A stretch of DNA of 64,000 bases from HK-STAS-PATE-36 sp964565615 (GTDB taxonomy: Bacteria; Patescibacteriota; Saccharimonadia; Saccharimonadales; JAGQNJ01). Below the pieces are notes generated by a model that had not been told where the DNA came from, made no database searches, and worked only from the letters and a program-made list of their open reading frames with translations. A program made the translations under genes and the position numbers. Below are positions 18,299 through 25,283 of the stretch, one piece after another (within the stretch, counting starts at the first letter, position 1; every line of letters starts with the position of its first letter). Location of the stretch: the NCBI GenBank assembly GCA_964565615.1, contig CAZMFO010000002.1, positions 28,152 to 92,151 of the forward strand. Reading direction: 5' to 3'.

Positions 18299-18619
18299 AT
18301 GGCAAGTAAGTTGTATGTCGGTGGTTTACCATATTCGACAACCGACCAAGAGTTGCAAGAGGTTTTTGCAAGTTATGGTACGGTAACATATGCTAAGGTG
18401 ATTACCGATAGAGATACCGGTCGTTCAAAGGGTTTTGGTTTTGTTGAGTTTGAGTCTGAAGAAGAAGCTCAATCAGCCACCAAGGCTCTAGACGGTAGCG
18501 AACTAGGAGGTCGCAAGATTATCGTAAACGAGGCTAAGCCTCGCGAGGATCGTCCTCGAAACGATAGACCTCATTCTGGTGGCGACTTTAATCGAAGTTC
18601 GTCATTCCGACAAAGATAA
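18299..18619 (+). CDS. RNA-binding protein with single RRM domain
   Basis: 106 aa. RNP-2 is KLYVGGLPYS and RNP-1 is SKGFGFVEF, the two aromatic-rich strands that bind single-stranded RNA. A basic, Arg/Asp/Ser-rich tail (about 25 residues) follows. It matches the small Rbp family seen in cyanobacteria and many other bacteria, often linked to cold or stress. A TATGAT-like promoter near 18205 leaves an untranslated leader of roughly 80 nt with an AAAGGAAC ribosome binding site. Such long leaders occur in cold-induced genes, but regulation is not demonstrated here. An intrinsic terminator follows. Confidence 0.93.
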   Translation: MASKLYVGGLPYSTTDQELQEVFASYGTVTYAKVITDRDTGRSKGFGFVEFESEEEAQSATKALDGSELGGRKIIVNEAKPREDRPRNDRPHSGGDFNRSSSFRQR

Positions 18620-18630
18620 TTCGGAATATA

Positions 18631-18672
18631 AGAACCCCAAAGGAGTAATAAACTCAAGAGGGGTTCTTTTTA
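18631..18672 (+). terminator. Intrinsic terminator after RRM gene
   Basis: AGAACCCC and GGGGTTCT form an 8-bp stem with a 21-nt loop and are followed by TTTTTATT. Confidence 0.8.
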
Positions 18673-18693
18673 TTGGTATGTATAATAATTGAT

Positions 18694-18867
18694 ATGGCCA
18701 GCCCTTTAGAGAAAAGCCACTGCAAAAGAAAGGTGCGTTATTCAAATGATGCATCCGCCCAAGAAGCAATAAAGCGTATTAATCAAAATAAATCTTTGGG
18801 TAAGCCCAGACGAGTTTATAAGTGCACAATCTGTAACGGCTGGCATTTATCATCAAAACCTAAATAA
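18694..18867 (+). CDS. Small zinc-ribbon-like protein, WHLSS tail
   Basis: 57 aa from ATG 18694 (a longer ORF starts at 18673, but TATAAT at 18681-18686 makes 18694 the likely leaderless start). It is basic, with KRKVRYSNDASAQEAIKRIN and then YKCTICNGWHLSS. The C-x2-C-x3-H pattern could hold a metal with the earlier SHCKRK cysteine. Short proteins ending in this CxxCxxWHLTS-like sequence are widespread in bacteria and phages but of unknown function. A terminator shared with the convergent tRNA-Asp follows. Confidence 0.75.
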   Translation: MASPLEKSHCKRKVRYSNDASAQEAIKRINQNKSLGKPRRVYKCTICNGWHLSSKPK

Positions 18868-18870
18868 AAA

Positions 18871-18894
18871 AACCTACGCTACGGTAGGTTTTAC
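18871..18894. terminator. Bidirectional terminator
   Basis: AACCTAC and GTAGGTT form a stem with A-tract on the left and T-tract on the right, so it can serve the small zinc protein (+) and tRNA-Asp (-). Confidence 0.7.
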
Positions 18895-18901
18895 TTACAC
18901 T

Positions 18902-18978
18902 TGGCGGGCTCGACCGGATTCGAACCGGCGATCTCCTCCGTGACAGGGAGGCATGTTAGGCCTCTACACCACGAGCCC
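18902..18978 (-). tRNA. tRNA-Asp (anticodon GTC)
   Basis: Minus strand: acceptor GGGCTCG/CGAGCCC, anticodon stem CCTCC/GGAGG around CTGTCAC, T loop GTTCGAATC, CCA encoded. Confidence 0.95.
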
Positions 18979-19051
18979 AAGGTCATTTAAGACTATCAAA
19001 TTCTATCAGAATATCTTTACTATTGCAATCTGTTACAATAGTGTAGTTGTT

Positions 19052-19127
19052 GCCACCTTAGCTCAGTTGGTAGAGCGACGCATTCGTAACGCGTAGGTCA
19101 GCAGTTCAATCCTGCTAGGTGGCTCCA
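19052..19127 (+). tRNA. tRNA-Thr (anticodon CGT), left attachment site of island 1
   Basis: Acceptor GCCACCT/AGGTGGC, anticodon loop TTCGTAA (the closing stem pair is an A-C mismatch), T loop GTTCAATCC, then TCCA. The last six bases GCTCCA are at once the tRNA 3' end and the first six bases of the 137-bp inverted arm of the recombinase module, so the tRNA end serves as the insertion point. Confidence 0.93.
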
Positions 19128-20658
19128 GAATACGACTTTTTTCAAGATTTGACGGCGTTGCCGTCATTTTTTGTAGGGTTTGGCGAAAGCCAAACCAAAT
19201 GTTTTCTTGGGGGGAATGAGATTTTGGATCGCTGGAAGCGACCGCATTTTTGTTTTTGAGTTTGAGGTTCAACCCGAAAATTTCCAGCAATAGCGACTTT
19301 TTGGCGTTTTGGTCGGCGGAATGAGCGATTTTACAGATAGAAACTGCTCTTTCTAGCCAATTACTCAGCGGTTCAACCCACTCTAAAGTGCCTAAATGTA
19401 AATCGCTCATTTGCTCCTCTATGGTTTTCTTTTGGCTCATAATCTCGGCTTTCTTTTGCGTGTATATTTCACGCTCCAAAACGCCGTCAAGAAAACCGTC
19501 CAAAAGTCTTTGTAATTTCTCGGACAAATGTGTGAGTTCCCTCCGCATGCCGTTAATTTTACCGTCTATTTGCTCTTTGTCTGCCAGTTCGTCCGCAGTA
19601 GCCCACACACGCATTTTGTCCGCATATTCTTTGGGCAAAGCGAAGCCAGCCAACAGGTCAGATAACTGCTGATCTAAAAGTTCAGAACGAACGGCAGGTT
19701 CAATACACTTCACAGTTTTGTTTTTACGGCTACACCTATAATAGACATAATGGTGCGTGTTGCCGTTCTTCTGCCGTTTCGTTTTGTTTTCAGCAGTTAT
19801 CATCATTCCGCAACTGCAACGCAGTAGTCCGCAGTAGGCTTGTGGCTCTATCAAGCCTTTTGTTGGGTGGCTTCGCTGTTCTATGACGGCTTGCACTTTA
19901 TCAAACAGTTTCTTGCTAATAATTGGCGTATGTTTACCCTCGTGTACCTCGCCGCCATATATGAAATGACCGTAATAAAACGGATTTTTCAAGATATATT
20001 TAACCTTGTCTTTGCTATACGGCTTACCACCGCTAGTCTTAACGCCACGCTCAAACAAATAATCTGATATATCTTGAAAAGTGCTTTGCCCCAAAGAATA
20101 TAGAACAAAAATCGCTTCAACTAATTCGGCTTGGCGTTTGTCTATATGCACCGTTTTACTTTTGGTGTTGTTATAGTAGCCAAATGGGGCAATTCCGGGG
20201 AACTCGCCACGCCGAATTTTTTGGCGAAGCCCACGCTTGGTATTCTCGCTCAAATTATCTACATAGTATTTGCTCTGACCAAAAGCAATGTTCAGCATAA
20301 ACTTACCCTGACTGGTATTCTCAAACCAAAAAGTCTGAAACTTTAAGTCAGCTAGGTGGTTTTGGTCAAGCAAATAGATAATTTGTCCACCGTCAATGCT
20401 GTTTCTTGCTAGTCTATCGGGGTGCCACGCTAGTATTGCGTTGGCTTCGCCATTTTGTATGCGTTTTAACACTTCGGCGAACTTCGGGCGACCTGGTGTT
20501 TTAGCAGATTTCTTTTCAATAACGGTATCTATCACGACTAAGCCGTTATCTTTAGCGTACTTCCGAAGTTCTGCCAGCTGTGCCTCAATAGACAAGACTT
20601 GCTTGTCCTCAACGTCTGTACTCTTACGAGCATACAAAATGTAGCGATTTTTGTTCAT
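19063..20658 (-). CDS. Large serine recombinase (resolvase/invertase N-terminal + recombinase + zinc ribbon)
   Basis: About 531 aa from ATG 20658 (GGGGG ribosome binding site); an upstream in-frame start at 20703 lies within the promoter. The resolvase domain has the nucleophile in YARKSTDVE (Ser13) and HPDRLARNS. It is followed by the recombinase domain (GIAPFGYYNN, ILKNPFYYGHFIYGG), a zinc ribbon (CGLLRCSCGMMI ... YYRCSRKNKTVKCIEP) and a coiled coil. Enzymes of this class integrate, excise or invert DNA at short cores. The last 45-60 residues are encoded by the 137-bp arm, and the final 19 by the antisense strand of tRNA-Thr. Those residues are probably fortuitous, or the stop has been lost. 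Confidence 0.9.
   Translation of the reverse strand: MNKNRYILYARKSTDVEDKQVLSIEAQLAELRKYAKDNGLVVIDTVIEKKSAKTPGRPKFAEVLKRIQNGEANAILAWHPDRLARNSIDGGQIIYLLDQNHLADLKFQTFWFENTSQGKFMLNIAFGQSKYYVDNLSENTKRGLRQKIRRGEFPGIAPFGYYNNTKSKTVHIDKRQAELVEAIFVLYSLGQSTFQDISDYLFERGVKTSGGKPYSKDKVKYILKNPFYYGHFIYGGEVHEGKHTPIISKKLFDKVQAVIEQRSHPTKGLIEPQAYCGLLRCSCGMMITAENKTKRQKNGNTHHYVYYRCSRKNKTVKCIEPAVRSELLDQQLSDLLAGFALPKEYADKMRVWATADELADKEQIDGKINGMRRELTHLSEKLQRLLDGFLDGVLEREIYTQKKAEIMSQKKTIEEQMSDLHLGTLEWVEPLSNWLERAVSICKIAHSADQNAKKSLLLEIFGLNLKLKNKNAVASSDPKSHSPQENIWFGFRQTLQKMTATPSNLEKSRILEPPSRIELLTYALRMRRSTN
19122..19258 (+). repeat. Inverted arm 1L of recombinase module (137 bp)
   Basis: Matches the complement of 20804-20940 with one mismatch that I can see (136/137). 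It begins in the tRNA-Thr 3' end and contains its own small hairpins, for example GACGGC/GCCGTC and GGTTTGGC/GCCAAACC. Confidence 0.9.
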
Positions 20659-20674
20659 AGCAATTACCCCCATA

Positions 20675-20741
20675 ATTTTAATGACCGCCCCAGTTGCGTA
20701 CAATCAAGAGAAATCTTGTTTGTCTGGGACGGTCATTAAAA
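20675..20741 (-). promoter_or_regulatory. Recombinase promoter overlapped by an 18-bp inverted repeat (operator-like)
   Basis: On the minus strand TTGTAC, 17 bp and TAAAAT (complement of 20698-20703 and 20675-20680) precede the recombinase start. An inverted repeat, TTTTAATGACCGCCCCAG at 20676-20693 and its complement at 20724-20741 (17 of 18 match, 30-nt loop), covers the -10 box. It is placed to act as an operator or as a recombinase binding site. Confidence 0.6.
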
Positions 20742-20803
20742 AAGACCTCTCTGTTAGATTGTACGCACTACCATTTTACCAAATAAAAACCGCCTATGGC
20801 GGG

Positions 20804-20940
20804 CAAAAACAAAAATGCGGTCGCTTCCAGCGACCCAAAATCTCATTCCCCCCAAGAAAACATTTGGTTTGGCTTTCGCCAAACCCTACAAAAAATGACG
20901 GCAACGCCGTCAAATCTTGAAAAAAGTCGTATTCTGGAGC
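20804..20940 (-). repeat. Inverted arm 1R of recombinase module (137 bp)
   Basis: Complement of arm 1L, ending with TGGAGC, which is also the first hexamer of cargo arm 2L. Confidence 0.9.
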
Positions 20941-21189
20941 ATTTCTACCGAAACGCTAGAACCTATTTTAGCAAAAACCAACAGATAAGAACAGATGTGA
21001 AGTGGAAAAAAGAGGACAACCTGCGAAACCAGCCCCGCCGTTAGCTTGCGAAAGTCGCAAGCCCGCCCCGCCAGCCCTGGATTTTGATTGTTTTTGGATT
21101 TCCCCCCGCCGAATTTCTTTTTTGTAGTTGAGAAAATCCAGGTCTGTCGGGTCGGCTGCCGAAAACGGCAGAAACGGCGTGGCTTTGGG
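20935..21189 (+). repeat. Inverted arm 2L of purB cargo module (255 bp)
   Basis: Identical by eye to the complement of 24044-24298. Outer end: TGGAGC, 13 nt, then CGCTAGAACCTATTTTAGC. The inner part is GC-rich with several hairpins. The related arms at 36376, 38275, 40622 and 62323 share the outer motif and spacing. Confidence 0.9.
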
Positions 21190-21256
21190 GCAAAACGCCT
21201 GTGCTTGGTACAGATATAGGTTCCTGTTATACTAAAGAAAAGATTTTGGAGGTTTT

Positions 21257-23434
21257 ATGTCTTTTGAAGTTGTTAAGCAATATGAAACACCGCCCAATGA
21301 GTTTAACCCGCTCGCTGGACACCCTGACCCAGAGCAATTGACACTAGATAGTCTACGTCAAGGTACTTTGCTTGCAGGGCGGGAAAAGCCGCTCACATGG
21401 GAGCTTGATGAAATCACTTCGGAAGGTGCTTTGCACCGTTACCGCGCACAAGCGGAGATTGAAGCACTTATCAACCTTGCAGAACGCGGGCCAGTCGAAG
21501 TTGAAATTGATGAGACACAAAAGGAGACCTTACGCTCACTCTACAGCTCAGAAGTGTTTGACCCAGAGGTTGTGATACGGCTTGACCACCTCGGCTACAA
21601 GGGGCGTCCGCCACTTGAGCATGACGTTAAAGCAGTTGAAGTATACCTCGCAGAGTTGCTTGACGAAGCTGATTTGGGACATCTCAAAGAGTGGGTTCAC
21701 TTCGGTATGACATCGGAAGATACCAACAACCTTGCCTATAATTACATGCTGCGCGACGCGGCAAACAAAGTTGTTATACCATCAGTGGCGCGAGTTGCCG
21801 ACAGATTGGCACATCTTGCGGCTATCTATGCTGACACGCCGACACTTGGCACGACCCACGCGCAAAAGGCTTCGCCAACGACTGTCGGCAAACAGTTTGG
21901 CTACCTACTCTCAAACATCACTCAAGTTGTCGGCGAGCTGGACGAACAGCGACTGACGGGCAAATTCAGCGGCGCAGTCGGCAATCACAATCCAATGTCG
22001 GTACTTTTTCCAGATTTTGACTATGACGCATATGCAAGGGATTTTGTTGAGTCACAAGGCTTTGATTATTCGCCGGTTGAAAATCAGCGCAATAATCATT
22101 TAGCAGTAACCGATTTCCTCGATACTGTGCAGCGTCTGGCGGTTGTCGGCAAAGATGGAACCGATAATGTCTGGCTGCAAATATTGAACGGCACACTCAA
22201 GCAAAAACTGGTTGCGGGTGAAAAAGGTTCATCTACCATGTCGCACAAAATCAATCCGTGGCGACTTGAGAACAGCGAATCATTGTTTGAACAGGCTATC
22301 GCCTTATCAGGGCGAGTAAGCGAGGGGCTTGTGGCTAGTCGCCACGAACGCGATTTATCAGATCACGATTGGCAGCGTGCCTATGGCGATATTTTAGGTA
22401 GACTGGTCGCTGGCTATAACTATTTTGCAATCCAACTTGACCGCTTGGCTGTCGATGAAGCGCAAACCGGAAAAACACTCGCCGAATCAGCAGAAGTATT
22501 AAGCGAACTAATACAAACAGCAGGTCGGGTATCGGGCGACCCCGAAGCATACGATAAGGTTGTTACACTAACCCAGGGCAAGAAGCTTGATTATGCGGGT
22601 ATTCAGGAAGTCATTAAAGCAGCTTTGCCAGACGGTGAACTACGCGACAGAGTGCTTGCTACAACCCCCGAAAGTTATACCGGTATTGCAGGCGATAAGG
22701 CGCGCGAGGCGGTGTTGGGCTGGCATGCAATCAAAGGTGTAGTTTTACGCGGCGTGCTTGATGAGTCAACCAGTGTAGACGCAGTGCTGTTTGATTTTGA
22801 CAATACTTTGCACTTTGGCGACAAAGACGAATTGTTCGCGCGCTTGTCGAGTATTGCTTCGCAGCTTGGCTCTGGCTATACAGAGGAAGAAATCCGCACT
22901 TTCGGAAATCGCAGCGATTATCTCGAAATGAAAAAACTCATGGTCGAAGAACATAATCGCCGCTTCCCGAATAGCCGCATTTCTGAGGCTGATTTTCAGG
23001 AGGCTAACGATTCGGTAACAGGCAGTTTTGACTACTTGCTCACACCAGCGCCGAGAGCAGCAGAGATTTTGGAACAGCTACGCGATTCTGGCAAAAAAAC
23101 GGGGCTGGTAACAACGCGCGGCAATAATTCGCGCGATAGATTGCTACAACATCATGGCCTTGCCGATTCATTTGATGTTATTGTTGGTCGCGGCGATGCC
23201 GCGCAGCGCAAACCGCACCCGCAGCCAATCGCCCTCGCGCTTGCAAAGCTAGGCGTCGATAACTACAGGCGCACCCTGTATGTTGGCGATTTGCAGATTG
23301 ACGACGTGGGAGCGGGTAATGCGCTCGGCATGAAAACAGCACTTATAAATGACACGCCGCTTGACCCTCAGGGTCCTGTGCCGACTTACCATTGGGCATC
23401 ATTAGAACCGCTAGCGCGTAGGTATACGAGGTAA
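21257..23434 (+). CDS. purB: Adenylosuccinate lyase fused to HAD-family hydrolase
   Basis: 725 aa. Residues about 1-500 are adenylosuccinate lyase: HFGMTSEDTNN, the catalytic-His region GTTHAQKASPTTVGK and the fumarase-superfamily signature GSSTMSHKINPWRLEN. This part should convert adenylosuccinate to AMP and/or SAICAR to AICAR. Residues about 505-725 are a HAD domain with VLFDFDNTLHFG (nucleophile Asp), TTRG, KPHPQP and YVGDLQIDDVGAGNALG, complete for a phosphatase. Normal PurB is about 430-480 aa, so the fusion is unusual. GGAGG precedes the ATG. The next gene starts within the stop codon, so the two form one operon. Confidence 0.88.
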   Translation: MSFEVVKQYETPPNEFNPLAGHPDPEQLTLDSLRQGTLLAGREKPLTWELDEITSEGALHRYRAQAEIEALINLAERGPVEVEIDETQKETLRSLYSSEVFDPEVVIRLDHLGYKGRPPLEHDVKAVEVYLAELLDEADLGHLKEWVHFGMTSEDTNNLAYNYMLRDAANKVVIPSVARVADRLAHLAAIYADTPTLGTTHAQKASPTTVGKQFGYLLSNITQVVGELDEQRLTGKFSGAVGNHNPMSVLFPDFDYDAYARDFVESQGFDYSPVENQRNNHLAVTDFLDTVQRLAVVGKDGTDNVWLQILNGTLKQKLVAGEKGSSTMSHKINPWRLENSESLFEQAIALSGRVSEGLVASRHERDLSDHDWQRAYGDILGRLVAGYNYFAIQLDRLAVDEAQTGKTLAESAEVLSELIQTAGRVSGDPEAYDKVVTLTQGKKLDYAGIQEVIKAALPDGELRDRVLATTPESYTGIAGDKAREAVLGWHAIKGVVLRGVLDESTSVDAVLFDFDNTLHFGDKDELFARLSSIASQLGSGYTEEEIRTFGNRSDYLEMKKLMVEEHNRRFPNSRISEADFQEANDSVTGSFDYLLTPAPRAAEILEQLRDSGKKTGLVTTRGNNSRDRLLQHHGLADSFDVIVGRGDAAQRKPHPQPIALALAKLGVDNYRRTLYVGDLQIDDVGAGNALGMKTALINDTPLDPQGPVPTYHWASLEPLARRYTR

Positions 23435-24003
23435 TGGCCGAGAAAATACCAATTTCCGGCGGGCCACACACTGGCAAAACAACGCTACTTGAAGCGTTAA
23501 GAGTGCAGTTTCCAGACGCTCATTTCGTTCCAGAACCTGCCACGAATGTAATTACAAGAGAGCTTGAAACAGAGCGAGCAAACCCAAGCCATAAACCGCG
23601 TGTACCCTGGGTAGACTATCGACAGTTCGGCCCACTCGTTGCCGAAGAATCAGAAGTGCTTGAATCAGATATACCAGAGGCAGCCACAATCGCTTTTCAG
23701 GACAGAAGTCTTATCGACACAATCGCATATAGCCGCCTTAATAACTTTGATGAGTTTGTGCCAGAAGTAAGCCGTAGAGTTGCAATTGCTCGGTACAGCT
23801 TTGCGCTAATTTGCCAGCCAGTCGGCGAGTATACCACTACAACAGTCAGGCGAGAAACGCAGGACGAAGCCCTACAAACACACCTAGAGATTGAGCGTGC
23901 TTATAATGAGTCTGGCATTGAAGTCATATCAATCCCTGCAATCAGTACCAATGAGCGCGTTGCGCTCATTACAGAAGTCCTGCAATCTCGTAGCTTGGTT
24001 TGA
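23434..24003 (+). CDS. P-loop kinase/ATPase, NadR/AAA_28-like
   Basis: 189 aa. Walker A is GGPHTGKTTLLEAL at residues 8-21, and a kinase-type middle has FVPEPATNVI and FQDRSLIDTIAYSRL. This matches AAA_28 proteins, which include the ribosylnicotinamide kinase domain of NadR and related small-molecule kinases. The substrate cannot be read from the sequence; a nucleoside or nucleotide is the natural guess given the PurB-HAD partner, with which it overlaps by one base (TAATG). The gene ends 40 bp before cargo arm 2R. Base composition is as in purB, richer in GC than the surrounding chromosome. Confidence 0.75.
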   Translation: MAEKIPISGGPHTGKTTLLEALRVQFPDAHFVPEPATNVITRELETERANPSHKPRVPWVDYRQFGPLVAEESEVLESDIPEAATIAFQDRSLIDTIAYSRLNNFDEFVPEVSRRVAIARYSFALICQPVGEYTTTTVRRETQDEALQTHLEIERAYNESGIEVISIPAISTNERVALITEVLQSRSLV

Positions 24004-24043
24004 TTTGTATATGTGTCGCTTGCGACACATGGCGGCTCTGCCG

Positions 24044-24298
24044 CCCAAAGCCACGCCGTTTCTGCCGTTTTCGGCAGCCGACCCGACAGACCTGGATTTT
24101 CTCAACTACAAAAAAGAAATTCGGCGGGGGGAAATCCAAAAACAATCAAAATCCAGGGCTGGCGGGGCGGGCTTGCGACTTTCGCAAGCTAACGGCGGGG
24201 CTGGTTTCGCAGGTTGTCCTCTTTTTTCCACTTCACATCTGTTCTTATCTGTTGGTTTTTGCTAAAATAGGTTCTAGCGTTTCGGTAGAAATGCTCCA
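24044..24298 (-). repeat. Inverted arm 2R of purB cargo module (255 bp)
   Basis: Complement of arm 2L, ending in GCTCCA 3 nt before tRNA-Gly. Confidence 0.9.
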
Positions 24299-24301
24299 TT
24301 T

Positions 24302-24375
24302 GCGGGATTAGTATAGTGATAGTACGCTTGCTTCCCAAGCAAGAGGTACGAGTTTGATTCTCGTATCCCGCACCA
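24302..24375 (+). tRNA. tRNA-Gly (anticodon CCC)
   Basis: Acceptor GCGGGAT/ATCCCGC, anticodon stem CTTGC/GCAAG around TTCCCAA, T loop TTTGATTCT, CCA encoded. It lies 3 nt after the right core of island 1 and would follow tRNA-Thr directly if the island were absent. Confidence 0.94.
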
Positions 24376-24424
24376 AAATACCTATGCTTGCTTATGTTAC
24401 TTTAATGAACTATCATTACATACT

Positions 24425-24886
24425 ATGAAGAAATTATGGAGTAGAGAGAAGGAAACAAACTATTCAATCGAACAGTTAAGGCAGAGAGATCTAGAGGTTT
24501 TTGATCACATTCAAAAATATGGCAAGTTATTGCTGGATACCATGGGTCTTGATGAAGCTATCAGGTTTGAAGTCGCCGAAAATCGGCAGACAGGTGAGTT
24601 TGGTTTGTCAAGACAAGTGTTCAAACGAGCAGACAAGGACGCATTTACCCTGGAGTGGTATCCTCAAACAAAAGAACCAAGAGAAGTGTCTACTATAGAA
24701 AGACGGCTCGATGAGGTCGAAGGATTGCATATCGTAGAGAGCTACATGACAGACTACACATTTCCGTACGATAATAGGATAAGAATTCCCTCACAGATGT
24801 TTCTGGATATGATTAAGTCTGTGTTTGGTGATTTACCGCAAGATGCCGAGATCGATACAACTATATATTCTAGAACCGGGTGCTAA
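24425..24886 (+). CDS. Hypothetical cytoplasmic protein
   Basis: 153 aa, charged, no membrane segment or signal peptide and no motif that I recognise. The sequence alternates helices (SIEQLRQRDLEVFDHIQKYGKLLLD) with beta-rich stretches (RFEVAENRQTGEFGLSRQVF). A promoter with TTGCTT, 17 bp, TATCAT ends 8 nt before the ATG. It is transcribed alone, between tRNA-Gly and a membrane protein gene. Codon choice resembles the core genes, so it is likely chromosomal rather than part of island 1. Confidence 0.65.
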   Translation: MKKLWSREKETNYSIEQLRQRDLEVFDHIQKYGKLLLDTMGLDEAIRFEVAENRQTGEFGLSRQVFKRADKDAFTLEWYPQTKEPREVSTIERRLDEVEGLHIVESYMTDYTFPYDNRIRIPSQMFLDMIKSVFGDLPQDAEIDTTIYSRTGC

Positions 24887-24929
24887 AGTATCTATCATTT
24901 TTTTATACAAACTACTATAATTCTAGGCA

Positions 24930-25283
24930 ATGGCTGATGTAAAAAAATTCTTTCATGATAGGTGGGTTTTGTTGTTCTTGAGCTCTAGTTTGTTTGTTTT
25001 GGTTCTAAATACCTTATTGACCCTCCTTCGTTTGGATAGCAGTAGGGGGAGTTATATTGTTCAGTATAGGAGCAATCTGGGCTTAGGAGCTTACAACGGA
25101 GGAGATCGTACAACTTTTTTTATGTTTATTATTTTTGGAATAATGGTTTTTGCTTTTCAGATTATATTGGGTAAACGAGCCTATAAGATACATCGTCGAT
25201 ATAGCATTACAATATCAGCACTCTGCTTTTTGTTGCTGGTCTTAACTTTACTCGTAAGCAATTCATTACTAGCATTACGATGA
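24930..25283 (+). CDS. Small three-helix membrane protein
   Basis: 117 aa with three hydrophobic segments (about 12-32, 65-83 and 92-114) and a short polar loop between the first two (RLDSSRGSYIVQYRSNLGLG). No known motif. It overlaps the glycosyltransferase gene by four bases (ATGA), and the pair probably act together in envelope polysaccharide synthesis or export. TATAAT ends 8 nt before the ATG. Confidence 0.7.
   Translation: MADVKKFFHDRWVLLFLSSSLFVLVLNTLLTLLRLDSSRGSYIVQYRSNLGLGAYNGGDRTTFFMFIIFGIMVFAFQIILGKRAYKIHRRYSITISALCFLLLVLTLLVSNSLLALR

Larger units (their letters stand above)
19122..24298. mobile_element. Composite island 1: recombinase module + purB cargo module between tRNA-Thr and tRNA-Gly
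   Basis: The island has two modules that share the hexamer GCTCCA/TGGAGC. Module 1 (19122-20940) is the large serine recombinase gene between 137-bp inverted arms. Module 2 (20935-24298) is the purB-HAD and kinase pair between 255-bp inverted arms. The core occurs at 19122 (+), 20935 (-) and 24293 (+). The outer two are direct repeats, so recombination between them would remove the whole 5.2 kb and leave tRNA-Thr, TTT and tRNA-Gly in tandem. Cargo base composition (frequent GCGCG) differs from the AT-rich neighbours, suggesting transfer. Ability to move is inferred. Confidence 0.75.

Noticed and set aside
20796..21044. Plus-strand ORF matching the recombinase C-terminus
   Set aside because: It is the translation of inverted arm 1R and has no start signal of its own; a repeat, not a gene.
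20935..24298. Integron cassettes with attC sites
   Set aside because: The repeats occur as inverted pairs around each cargo, the enzyme is a serine rather than a tyrosine recombinase, and attC core sites were not seen.
23891..24311. Two ORFs running through cargo arm 2R
   Set aside because: They lie out of frame over the kinase end and the arm; composition follows the repeat, not a protein.
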